Shown: positions 17,105-25,249 of the stretch, piece after piece
How positions within the stretch are numbered: position 1 is the stretch's first letter
How the letters are laid out: each line of letters starts with the position of its first letter
DNA from: an uncultured Lachnospiraceae bacterium
GTDB taxonomy: Bacteria; Bacillota; Clostridia; Lachnospirales; Lachnospiraceae
Length of the DNA: 64,000 nucleotides
Direction of reading: 5' to 3'
Assembly: GCA_910586315.1 (NCBI GenBank)
Contig: CAJUIP010000017.1
Location: forward strand, 10,127 to 74,126
Position numbers and translations under genes: made by a program
The notes under the pieces: model-generated
What the model was told of the DNA's origin: nothing
The model's input: only the letters and a program-made list of their open reading frames with translations
The model's database searches: none

Positions 17105-18172
17105 ATGTTACAATTTTTACAAACTGGAAAAATGCTGTATGTTCTTGCGGCCGTATGTGCACTGGGAGCTCTCAGCAAGCTTGTGACAAGCAGCCTCTAC
17201 AAAAGATTAATTAAAGAAACCGGAAACATGGCACTGACGAAAAATAAGAATTTGAAAGCACTGAAGCAAAAAACCGAGAACATGTTTCTTATCAGTCATG
17301 GAATCCGAAACACCGGTGTTTACATAGAAAGACAGATATATGGATTCCGCTTTATGAGAATGTCCCTGGATAGCTGGGACAACCTTTCCGTGCAGGCAAT
17401 GATTTTATGCTTTTTGATTGGAGGCGTAGCCGCGTTTGCCTCCTACTGGTATCGCTGTGATTCCTACTATATTGTACTTTACGGGACCATAGGAATCCTG
17501 TCCGGACTGTTTTTGGTGCTTGTTGATAACGGAGCCAATATTGCAGTGAAGAGACAGCAGCTTGCGGATTGCCTTGCGGATTATGTGGAAAACTCTCCGC
17601 ATTTTTATAAAAATGTGGAGAGATCTTCGGAGAGCACAGAGCCGGAAAAGAAGAGCAGTGCGGCTATCAAATCCCTGAATCCCAGGCCGCGTGAGTTTGG
17701 AAGAAAGGGAGTAAAGGCAGTGCAGGAGATGGCAGTGGCGGATGAGAAGGCAGTTCTGGCAGAAGAAAAAGAGGATGTCAGGGAGCAGGAAGGCCATTTT
17801 CACATAGAGAAGGCAGAAAAAGACACCAAAAAAGCAGCAAATGCCCAGACAGAACGGCAGGGCGGCAGATTTTCTGTTTTGTCCAGAAAAAAGGAGGGAG
17901 TTTTGGACGAGCAGGCCGGGAAAAATTCAGGCGGTGGGAAAGAAAGTGCCGGTGCCAAACGGCAGAATGCCCAAAAAGGAGACGAGCTTTCCGGGAATAT
18001 CGAATATCTGAGAGAGAGCCTGGAACAGATTGCGGCCAGCAGAGAGCAGACAAAACGAACGCTGCAGGAAATTCTGGCGACGGAAAAACCGGGAACAGAG
18101 CGGGCCAGGAAAGAGCTGAAACCGGAGGACTTGAAATTGCTGGGGGAACTTCTGCAGGAATATTTAACTTAG
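17105..18172 (+). CDS. Three-pass membrane protein, function unknown
   Basis: This 355-aa protein has membrane segments at about residues 10-28, 96-116 and 122-141, and a long charged C-terminal half (about 150-355) rich in Lys, Glu, Ala and Gln, likely disordered or coiled coil and cytoplasmic. I do not recognise a family. An AGGGGAGC site precedes the ATG. It is followed by the pgi promoter, so it is probably a single-gene unit. Confidence 0.75.
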   Translation: MLQFLQTGKMLYVLAAVCALGALSKLVTSSLYKRLIKETGNMALTKNKNLKALKQKTENMFLISHGIRNTGVYIERQIYGFRFMRMSLDSWDNLSVQAMILCFLIGGVAAFASYWYRCDSYYIVLYGTIGILSGLFLVLVDNGANIAVKRQQLADCLADYVENSPHFYKNVERSSESTEPEKKSSAAIKSLNPRPREFGRKGVKAVQEMAVADEKAVLAEEKEDVREQEGHFHIEKAEKDTKKAANAQTERQGGRFSVLSRKKEGVLDEQAGKNSGGGKESAGAKRQNAQKGDELSGNIEYLRESLEQIAASREQTKRTLQEILATEKPGTERARKELKPEDLKLLGELLQEYLT

Positions 18173-18196
18173 AAAGTGAAAAAATTCCAGTCGGCA

Positions 18197-18225
18197 TTGT
18201 CAATGGTTTAGCCAAGTGATATAAT
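18197..18225 (+). promoter_or_regulatory. pgi promoter
   Basis: TTGTCA (18197-18202), a 17-base spacer and TATAAT (18220-18225), 48 bases before the ATG. Confidence 0.75.
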
Positions 18226-18273
18226 GAAAGGCAATATGAGAGATATCTCACACAAGAAAAGGAGAAGGGATTT

Positions 18274-19623
18274 ATGAGCAAAGAATTATTGTTTGATTAT
18301 TCCAAGGCGTCAGGTTTTATTCGGGAAGAAGAAATTGCAAATATGAAGAGCGCTGTAATGGGCGCAAAGGAAGTTCTCACAGAAAAAACGGGCGCCGGAA
18401 ATGATTTCCTTGGCTGGATTGATCTGCCGGTTGATTATGATAAAGAAGAGTTTGCAAGAATCAAAAAGGCAGCGGAAAAAATCAAAGGCGATTCGGATGT
18501 GCTGCTGGTAATCGGAATCGGCGGCTCCTACCTTGGAGCCAGAGCCGCGATTGAATTCTTGTCTCATAGTTTTTATAATGTCCTGCCGAAAGGAGTGAGA
18601 AAAACTCCGGAAATCTATTTTGTCGGAAATAGTATCAGCAGCAAATATGTTAAAGATCTTCAGGATGTGCTGGAAGGTAAGGACTTTTCCATCAATATCA
18701 TTTCCAAATCCGGTACAACCACAGAGCCTGCCATTGCCTTCCGCGTGTTCAAGGAGATGTTGATTAAAAAGTATGGCAGAGAAGAAGCCAATAAGAGAAT
18801 CTATGCAACAACGGATAAGGCAAGAGGCGCATTAAAGAATCTGGCAAACGAAGAGGGATATGAGTCCTTCGTGGTTCCGGATGATGTGGGAGGACGTTTT
18901 TCTGTACTGACGGCCGTTGGCCTGCTTCCGATTGCGGTAAGCGGTGCAGATATTGACAAGCTGATGGAGGGCGCAGCCTTTGCAAGAAAGAAAGCTTTAG
19001 AAGCAGAGTATGAAGCAAACCCGGCCCTGTTGTATGCGGCTGTCCGCAATATTTTGTTAAGAAAAGGAAAACAGGTTGAAATCGTAGCAAATTATGAGCC
19101 GAGCCTTCATTATGTTTCTGAATGGTGGAAACAGCTTTATGGTGAAAGCGAAGGAAAAGACCAGAAAGGTATTCTCCCGGCAGCTGTTGATCTGACAACG
19201 GATTTACATTCCATGGGTCAGTTCATCCAGGATGGTGCCCGTATCATGTTTGAGACAGTTCTCAGCGTGGAAGAGTCCCCAGCGGGAATTGTTCTGCAGG
19301 AGGAAGAAGTGGATACCGACGGCATGAATTATCTGGCCGGACAGACTGTGGACTTTGTAAATAAGAGCGCCATGAATGGAACGATTCTGGCCCATACAGA
19401 CGGCAGCGTTCCGAATCTGCTGGTTAAGATTCCGTCTCAGGATGAGTACAGCCTTGGTCAGCTGTTCTATTTCTTTGAGTTTGCCTGCGGCATCAGCGGA
19501 TATATTCTTGGAGTAAATCCGTTTAACCAGCCGGGGGTTGAGAGCTACAAGAAGAATATGTTTGCACTTCTCGGCAAACCAGGCTATGAAGAAGCAAGAG
19601 AGGCTCTGTTAAAGAGACTGTAA
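18274..19623 (+). CDS. pgi: Glucose-6-phosphate isomerase
   Basis: This 449-aa enzyme interconverts glucose 6-phosphate and fructose 6-phosphate. Motifs are VIGIGGSYLGARAAIE (phosphate loop), ISKSGTTTEPAIAFR, the DDVGGRFSVLTAVGLLP signature and GQFIQDG with the catalytic Glu region before it. The length is that of the short bacterial form. It has AAAAGGAGAAGG upstream, its own promoter and a strong terminator. Confidence 0.96.
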   Translation: MSKELLFDYSKASGFIREEEIANMKSAVMGAKEVLTEKTGAGNDFLGWIDLPVDYDKEEFARIKKAAEKIKGDSDVLLVIGIGGSYLGARAAIEFLSHSFYNVLPKGVRKTPEIYFVGNSISSKYVKDLQDVLEGKDFSINIISKSGTTTEPAIAFRVFKEMLIKKYGREEANKRIYATTDKARGALKNLANEEGYESFVVPDDVGGRFSVLTAVGLLPIAVSGADIDKLMEGAAFARKKALEAEYEANPALLYAAVRNILLRKGKQVEIVANYEPSLHYVSEWWKQLYGESEGKDQKGILPAAVDLTTDLHSMGQFIQDGARIMFETVLSVEESPAGIVLQEEEVDTDGMNYLAGQTVDFVNKSAMNGTILAHTDGSVPNLLVKIPSQDEYSLGQLFYFFEFACGISGYILGVNPFNQPGVESYKKNMFALLGKPGYEEAREALLKRL

Positions 19624-19630
19624 TATAGAA

Positions 19631-19680
19631 AAGAGACAGTGCACGGAATTGCCATCCTGTGCGCTGTCTCTTTTTTCTTT
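19631..19680 (+). terminator. pgi terminator
   Basis: AAGAGACAGTGCAC pairs with GTGCGCTGTCTCTT, followed by a long T-run; it begins 7 bases after the stop codon. Confidence 0.9.
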
Positions 19681-20089
19681 ACTAAAATGGCTTTTTCGGG
19701 ATGCCAACAGGGATAGCGGGCATCGGATTGTTGCAGCTACAATCCGGATTGTAAAGTCTTTTAGAAAGAGATAGAAGGATGCTCCCTGATATGTTATAAT
19801 TCTAGTGGGTGCTTTGCCACTATAAAAAGAAAAGAAGAATCCCTCGACTGTACGCCATTACGGTCGGGGGATTCGTTCTTTGCCTGCATGGATTTCTCCA
19901 CATTTCTTTGTCTAACGGCATTATAGCATATGCAGATTTTAATTGCAAGATACATTTCTTTTGGGGTTCCCCACTTTTTCAGCTTTCCACGAACTTTTCC
20001 ATAAATATGTCTAAAGGGTTAAAACATCTACAGGAGAAATTTGTATCCCAAATGATTTATGGTATCCCAAAAGCGATCCCCAGGCAGGT
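19681..20089. other. 409-bp region without a convincing gene; possible short transcript
   Basis: An extended -10 (TGTTATAAT, 19792-19800) is followed by two stem-loops: AGTGG/CCACT (about 19804-19822) and GAATCCCTCGACTG...CGGTCGGGGGATTC (19838-19875). The second is T-rich on either side and could end a short rightward RNA or the leftward gene at 20090-20356. A 99-codon open frame (19809-20108) crosses both hairpins and has no ribosome site, so I do not call it. Confidence 0.4.
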
Positions 20090-20356
20090 CTATTCCTCAA
20101 TGACATGAATTTCCAGATAATCAAAATCAACGTCCTCAATAAAACTGTCTTTTGTAAAACGCGTCTTATCATGGCGTTTAAAGTCTTTTATATTGGAATC
20201 CAGCCAGATGGGCTGGCTTAAATCGAACTTGTAACAAATTTCTTCCAAAGCCTGAAAGACCATGGATGTGCGGGACATGGAGTAGTCGCCGCTGCATGCC
20301 ACAGTATCCTTTAACAGGTGATTATCCTTCCAGATTTTTCCCCACATACGGAACAT
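20090..20356 (-). CDS. Conserved small protein, function unknown
   Basis: This 88-aa soluble protein has the sequence pattern FRMWGKIWKDNHLLKD at the start, then YSMSRTSMVFQALEEICYKF and IKDFKRHDKTRFTKDSF. I have the impression that small proteins of this pattern are common in Lachnospiraceae, but no function is known to me. An AGGAGG site stands 8 bases before the ATG on the minus strand. Confidence 0.75.
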   Translation of the reverse strand: MFRMWGKIWKDNHLLKDTVACSGDYSMSRTSMVFQALEEICYKFDLSQPIWLDSNIKDFKRHDKTRFTKDSFIEDVDFDYLEIHVIEE

Positions 20357-20539
20357 GGACGGCCTCCTTTCTATTACGATGGTTTCTGGCCTGTATCTCC
20401 TGCCGCCAGTGTAAGATTCTTTTGCGCCATTATATCAATAAATATACGAATTTTAAAGAGGCTTTTTGAAGATTTTACCTTGTGCGGCGGGTCAAGTTGT
20501 AGTAATCTATATATAGTACAAAAGCCAGGAGGACAAAAG

Positions 20540-21637
20540 ATGGCACAGCCTATTACGGATTATGCTGCCTTTTTTGCTGGTGCAAAGCAGGCGGTAGAGG
20601 AACTGGAACAGTTGAAACAGCAGGAACGACAGTTGGAGGAGACAGAAAAGCAGCTGGAAAAAACGCTGAAGACGAAACAGCAGACCATTGCCGATACAAT
20701 TTCCCAGACGGTAAAACAAAGGGCTGACGAAATTTCAAGAAGCTATGACGTGGAAATCGGGAAGCTCCAGGATCGTTTAAAAAAGGTAAAATCAAAGCGG
20801 GAGAAGGCAAAAACCCAGGGGATTAAAGAGCGGATTGCGGAGGATACGCAGGAGCTGTTAAAGGAAAATGAAGAATGGAAGGGACGGATTAAAAATCTGT
20901 TCCGTGTCAACCATGTACCGACATTTTGTTCCGGCAGGCTGTATTATTCTCTTTATTTTACGCGGGGCTTAAAAGAAACCCTGATTATGCTGGCTGTTCT
21001 TCTGATTTTCTTTCTTGCCGTACCATGTGGGATTTATTTATTAATTCCTGCGCGGAAAACATGGTACCTGATTGGAATTTATGTTGGAGTCATCGGAGTT
21101 TTTGGAGGGATTTATGTAAAAATCGGGAATTCCACGAAGATAAAATATATGGATGTGCTGAAAGAAGGAAGGGATATCCATGACAGGATCAGGGCCAATA
21201 AAAAACAGATAAAGGCCATCGTCAGGGCGATTCGAAAGGATAAAAATGATAACATATACAATCTTCAGAAGTTTGATGATGAGATTGCCCAGCTGAATCA
21301 GGATTTGGCGCAGACCAATAAAAAGAAGAAGGATGCGTTAAGCACGTTTGAATCTGTGACGAAAACGATTCTTTCCGATGAAATTATGGCGAATAATAAG
21401 GCAGAGCTGGAGAGACTGGAGGCAGAGCTTTCCGATACAGTGTCACAGCTTAAGAACACGCGGATTGCCGTAAAGGAAAAAGCTCTGTACATTACGGACC
21501 ATTTTGAGGTGTTCGTTGGTAAGGAATTTGTGACGGCAGAAAGGCTGGAGGCACTGGAGAAAATTATTGCAGAGGGTGCGGCCGGCAATATCAGTGAGGC
21601 GGTTTCTGTATTTAAAAGCAGAGAGTATGACAGGTAA
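20540..21637 (+). CDS. Coiled-coil membrane protein, function unknown
   Basis: This 365-aa protein has a long N-terminal coiled coil (about residues 20-125, Glu/Lys/Gln rich), two membrane segments (about 146-168 and 174-193) and a second coiled-coil half (about 205-330). It resembles no family I can name. I chose the ATG at 20540 because it has CCAGGAGGAC 8 bases upstream; the open frame upstream lacks coding character. It lies 33 bases before the secreted M15 peptidase and may share its transcript. Confidence 0.8.
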   Translation: MAQPITDYAAFFAGAKQAVEELEQLKQQERQLEETEKQLEKTLKTKQQTIADTISQTVKQRADEISRSYDVEIGKLQDRLKKVKSKREKAKTQGIKERIAEDTQELLKENEEWKGRIKNLFRVNHVPTFCSGRLYYSLYFTRGLKETLIMLAVLLIFFLAVPCGIYLLIPARKTWYLIGIYVGVIGVFGGIYVKIGNSTKIKYMDVLKEGRDIHDRIRANKKQIKAIVRAIRKDKNDNIYNLQKFDDEIAQLNQDLAQTNKKKKDALSTFESVTKTILSDEIMANNKAELERLEAELSDTVSQLKNTRIAVKEKALYITDHFEVFVGKEFVTAERLEALEKIIAEGAAGNISEAVSVFKSREYDR

Positions 21638-21670
21638 AGAAAGTTAACAAAATACAAAGGAGTAAGAGGT

Positions 21671-22648
21671 ATGAGAAAACAAATCGTGCGGATTGTTGTC
21701 ATGACGGCGGCCATGACGGCGTGTATGACCATAAGCGCATTGGCGGAAGGCTGGAAAACAGATCATTCAGGACGATGGTATGAAAACAGCGACGGAAGTT
21801 ATCCGAGAAATCAATGGCAGTGGATTGACAATGATGGAGACGGAATGTCGGAATGCTATTATTTCGATGAAAACGGATATGTTCTGGTAAACGCCACAAC
21901 ACCGGACGGGTGTGAGGTGAATGGAATTGGTGCATGGGTGAAGAACGGAGAAATCCAGACACAGGCCGGTGGTACAAGCTCTGGCAGTACAGACTCCGGC
22001 AGTACAGGTTCTGGCGGAACGGGATGGAATGACTGGTATGACTGGGGGAACTGGGGAGGCTATAACAATGATCCGGAGTGGTATGACCATATGGAGGGCC
22101 TGAGCGAAGGAGACCGGGCGGCGTATCATTATGATGCCAAGTATTACAATTGGGATTCCAGAACACCGGAGTATATAGGAAAGGTGCAGGAGCAGTATAG
22201 CCGTATTTACGCAAATCCGACGGCGGAGACGGCGGCCGCGGAAATGGTATGGGTGGACATTCCCGTATGGCGGCTCAGGAATGGCCAGAAGGTAGCTGAT
22301 ACCACAAGAATACAGGTTTTAAGCTCTATCGCCGACGAAGTGAAGGAGATTTTCACGGAGATTTATAACGGGCCGGAGCAGTTCCCTATCAACAGCATTG
22401 GCGGTTACGCATGGAGAAGTAATGGCCTGGGAAGTAATCACAGCGCGGGGCTGGCCATTGACATTAATCCGGACCAGAATCCCCAGGTGAGGGAAGACGG
22501 GACTGTTCTTGTGGGGAATAAATGGGAACCCGGCGTGAATCCATACTCCATCGGACGGGACAGCGATGTGGTAAAGGCATTTGGAAAACATGGCTGGGGT
22601 TGGGGCGCATCCTTTAATACAAAAGATTATATGCACTTTGATTGGTAA
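21671..22648 (+). CDS. Secreted peptidase M15-type protein with cell-wall-binding-like repeat
   Basis: This 325-aa protein has a signal peptide (cut near SALAEG, residue 26), a choline-binding-like repeat (WKTDHSGRWYENSDGSYPRN then a YYFDENGY turn), a Gly/Ser/Thr linker, and a C-terminal D-Ala-D-Ala carboxypeptidase/VanY-like domain. The last shows the zinc motifs SNHSAGLAIDIN (H and D ligands) and HFDW at the very C-terminus (H ligand). It should trim peptidoglycan stem peptides outside the cell. A terminator follows at 22671. Confidence 0.85.
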   Translation: MRKQIVRIVVMTAAMTACMTISALAEGWKTDHSGRWYENSDGSYPRNQWQWIDNDGDGMSECYYFDENGYVLVNATTPDGCEVNGIGAWVKNGEIQTQAGGTSSGSTDSGSTGSGGTGWNDWYDWGNWGGYNNDPEWYDHMEGLSEGDRAAYHYDAKYYNWDSRTPEYIGKVQEQYSRIYANPTAETAAAEMVWVDIPVWRLRNGQKVADTTRIQVLSSIADEVKEIFTEIYNGPEQFPINSIGGYAWRSNGLGSNHSAGLAIDINPDQNPQVREDGTVLVGNKWEPGVNPYSIGRDSDVVKAFGKHGWGWGASFNTKDYMHFDW

Positions 22649-22670
22649 TAGAACGAAATCCGGAATTGGC

Positions 22671-22705
22671 GGGACATCTTTTTGATGTCCCGTCTGTTTT
22701 GTTTT
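22671..22705 (+). terminator. Terminator after the M15-type peptidase
   Basis: GGGACATC pairs with GATGTCCC over a short T-rich loop; TCTGTTTTGTTTT follows. Confidence 0.8.
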
Positions 22706-22961
22706 ATGGGAAAGACCTGTGCGAAAACGGTGCCGCGAAGCGGCATCTTCCCTTCCTGTTTTCTGCACATCCACCTGAGTCTCATAGGAAACACTTTCAT
22801 GCATGGTGGTGCCTGATGGCAGGCATGAGGGTTTACTGTAAAAAGGCAGGATGGGAAGGGGGCAGAGGAACTTCGTGTATAAATCCATCATGGACAGCCT
22901 ATAATAACGTATAGGAAAGGAAAGAAAAGGAAAGAAAAGGAAACGGAGACAAAGACAGGCC
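22706..22961. other. Intergenic region with dispersed repeat copy 2 and a purine tract
   Basis: After the terminator comes the second copy of the dispersed repeat (22719-22849) and then tandem copies of GAAAAGGAAA (22916-22950) that also offer a ribosome site for yyaC. No open frame is convincing here. Confidence 0.6.
22719..22849 (+). repeat. Dispersed structured repeat, copy 2
   Basis: This is the partner of 16004-16140. It keeps GTGCGAAAACGG, GCGAAGCGGCATCTTCC, TTTTCTGCACATCC, CTCATAGGAA and GGTGCCTGATGGCAGGCATG in the same order. The outer pair of the second hairpin is AAAC/GTTT here instead of AACCCCC/GGGGGGTT in copy 1, so pairing is kept while sequence changes. Confidence 0.7.
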
Positions 22962-23564
22962 ATGAGATTTCGGAAACGGGAAATTTATTATTATGATACA
23001 GTTGCGGGGTTTGAAGCAGAGAAGTTTGCCGGCCGGTTTTTGATGATGCTGCTGGATGAGATGCGGGAGTCCCAAAAAACGGAGGTTGTTTTTTTATGCA
23101 TTGGCACCGACAGGTCCACAGGAGACAGTCTTGGACCGTTAATCGGTCATAAATTAAAGGAGCAGGGAATCAGAAATGCAAGGGTGTTTGGAACACTGGA
23201 AAGCCCGGTTCATGCCATGAACCTGGAGCTCTGCATGGAGGGGCTGCAGAAAAAATTCCCCAATGCCCTGGTGGTGGCGGTTGACGCTTCCGTGGGAAAT
23301 GTGGAGCATGTGGGATTCGTCACTCTGGGGCGCGGGCCGCTAAAGCCTGGATCAGGAGTAAAAAAGGAGCTGAGAGCAGTAGGAGATATTTTTATTACCG
23401 GAATTGTGGGGGCTTCCAGGAACGGAGATCCGCTGATGCTGCAGAGTATCCGGCTTTCGGTCGTGATGCGTCTGGCGGACTGCATCAGCCGCAGTATCTG
23501 TCTGGGAATGAATCTCATTGGGAGACGTGTCGAAAACTTTTCCGTGGAGCCGTCCCCGTTTTGA
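22962..23564 (+). CDS. yyaC: YyaC-type spore protease-like protein
   Basis: This 200-aa protein matches the YyaC family of sporulation proteins, related to the GPR spore protease fold: VVFLCIGTDRSTGDSLGPLIGHKL, the GTLESPVHAMNLE segment, VVAVDASVG and ITGIVGASRNGDPLMLQSIRL are typical. It points to an endospore-forming host. The ATG at 22962 follows an AAGGAAACGGAG tract. Confidence 0.88.
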   Translation: MRFRKREIYYYDTVAGFEAEKFAGRFLMMLLDEMRESQKTEVVFLCIGTDRSTGDSLGPLIGHKLKEQGIRNARVFGTLESPVHAMNLELCMEGLQKKFPNALVVAVDASVGNVEHVGFVTLGRGPLKPGSGVKKELRAVGDIFITGIVGASRNGDPLMLQSIRLSVVMRLADCISRSICLGMNLIGRRVENFSVEPSPF

Positions 23565-23612
23565 CAGGTTTTGCAGATGGGACATGCTATACTTTCGCTT
23601 GATTAAAAGAGA

Positions 23613-23643
23613 ATGGACCGGCGCGGGTTTCCCTGGCCGGTCC
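23613..23643 (+). other. Strong hairpin in the leader of the LysM gene
   Basis: GGACCGGC pairs with GCCGGTCC over a loop of about 14 bases. No T-run follows. An extended -10 (TGCTATACT, 23585-23593) stands just upstream, so the hairpin would lie in the 5' leader of the gene at 23670. Confidence 0.5.
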
Positions 23644-23669
23644 GATGAAAAATATAGCGAGGTGAGACC

Positions 23670-25082
23670 ATGGGAGATTTATATAATCCATTTCCGAAGC
23701 TGCCGAAGAATATCCGCCAGATTGGCGACACGGACCAGGTGGTTCGGTTTTATGTGGAGGATTATGTAAACACATATCTGAAACGACTGTATCCCACAGG
23801 AAAGCAGACGCTGCGGGTGGGACTTTTACTGGGGAATGTGGAACAATATGACGGGACTCCATACATATTTGTGGACGGCGCCATGGAAATGGAAGACGTG
23901 GAAGTGAACGGGGAAAAGATTAATTTCTCGGACAATGCCTGGAAAAAGGCGTATCAGGCCATTGAGGAGGCGTTTCCTAAGAGAACGGTACAGGGGTGGT
24001 TTCTATGCGGCGGACCGGGGAGTCAGCTTAGTCCGCTTAATTATTGGAAACAGCACGGACAGTATTTCGCGGGGAAAAACCAGCTCATGTATTTAAACCA
24101 TGGTCTGGAAGGCGAAGAAGCGGTTTATGTTACGTCGGACGACGGGTTTTACAGGCTGAAGGGATATTGCGTTTATTACGAAAGAAATCAGATGATGCAG
24201 GACTATATGATTACCAGAAAGGATGTACACCGGATTGAATCTGGTTCTCATGAGAAGGTAATCAAGGATTTCAGACAGCGCATGGTGGTGAAAAAGGAAC
24301 AGGCAAAAGAACAAAACCATCGGACAAGCACCCTTGGCATGATTTGCGGAATGCTTTCCGTGGCAGTTTTGGCAGGCGGTGTGGTGCTGGTCAATAACTA
24401 TACAAAAATGCAGCGAATGGAAAGTGTCTTGACTTCTGTCCTGCCTGCGGGAGTTTCCAACTGGGACGAGTATCAGAAGCAGAAAGCGGAGGAGCCGGAT
24501 TTTATAATTGAGGAATTGCCGGGAAATGTACAGCCAATAGGAGAGGCAGTTGGGGAAACCGGGGAATCCTATGGAACGGAAACCATGGGGGGCAGCATAC
24601 CGGAAAAGGGAGAAGCCGAAGCAGAAGACACCAAAGCGGAAGACGCAGATTCCACCCTGGTGGAAGAGGCGGTACCGTCCGTGGAAGGCGAGAGCGCGGA
24701 CAGCGGGGGAGCGGACAGCTACTCAACAGACGGTGAGAGCGGACAGGCCGGAGGTCCCGGGGAGGCAGCGCCGCCCGTACAGACAGAACCGGAAAGTCAG
24801 ACCGATGGACTCGATCAGGAAGAGCCGTCCTCCCAGAATCTGGTAGGAATGGGGAAGGGAACCGGCCAGGGTGATATGGAAGAGCCAGAGCGCGAGCCCA
24901 TAGACTATGCGGCGGCCGAGGCAAATGGATATCATATATATGAAGTCGGAGAGGGAGAGACCCTTTATGGGATTTGCTGGAAAAACTATGGCGATCTGAA
25001 ACATCTGGCAGAAATCTGCCGTTTGAATAACCTGGAAGATGTAGACCGGATTCTGGCCGGCCAAAAATTGATTTTGCCATAA
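23670..25082 (+). CDS. Membrane protein with MPN-like N-terminal domain and C-terminal LysM
   Basis: This 470-aa protein has an N-terminal domain (about 20-185), one membrane segment (about 222-242), a long acidic, Glu/Ser/Gly-rich linker and a C-terminal LysM domain (about 420-470, YEVGEGETLYGICWKNYGD then AGQKLILP) for peptidoglycan binding. The N-terminal pattern (VGLLLGNVEQYDG, VDGAMEMEDVEV, VQGWFLCGGPGSQLSPLNY, then a QLMYLNHGLEGEEAVYV strand) resembles a JAB/MPN fold, but the HxH-P metal motif is replaced by LCGG, so it would be inactive. That part is inference. An AGGTGAG site precedes the ATG. Confidence 0.7.
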   Translation: MGDLYNPFPKLPKNIRQIGDTDQVVRFYVEDYVNTYLKRLYPTGKQTLRVGLLLGNVEQYDGTPYIFVDGAMEMEDVEVNGEKINFSDNAWKKAYQAIEEAFPKRTVQGWFLCGGPGSQLSPLNYWKQHGQYFAGKNQLMYLNHGLEGEEAVYVTSDDGFYRLKGYCVYYERNQMMQDYMITRKDVHRIESGSHEKVIKDFRQRMVVKKEQAKEQNHRTSTLGMICGMLSVAVLAGGVVLVNNYTKMQRMESVLTSVLPAGVSNWDEYQKQKAEEPDFIIEELPGNVQPIGEAVGETGESYGTETMGGSIPEKGEAEAEDTKAEDADSTLVEEAVPSVEGESADSGGADSYSTDGESGQAGGPGEAAPPVQTEPESQTDGLDQEEPSSQNLVGMGKGTGQGDMEEPEREPIDYAAAEANGYHIYEVGEGETLYGICWKNYGDLKHLAEICRLNNLEDVDRILAGQKLILP

Positions 25083-25249
25083 GGCAGAATGTAGCTGCAT
25101 ATGCCCATTTAAGATTGCCCGCGGCAAAGGGGCACGTGAACAGTAGCTGAATGGTTACAATTTAACCATAATTAAGAAAGAATTTAATGCGAATCTCCTG
25201 GAAATGTTGTATACTGAGAACATATAGGCATTTCCGGGAGATTTATTAT

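Noticed and set aside
19809..20108. Open frame of 99 codons after pgi
   Set aside because: It runs across two strong hairpins, has no ribosome site and shows no recognisable protein pattern.
21699..22214. Minus-strand open frame under the M15-type peptidase gene
   Set aside because: Its composition (His/Pro/Ser-rich) is an antisense effect of the Gly/Trp/Tyr-rich linker.
24502..25080. Minus-strand open frame under the LysM gene linker
   Set aside because: It arises from the low-complexity acidic linker read in reverse (Pro/Arg/Leu-rich), with no start context.
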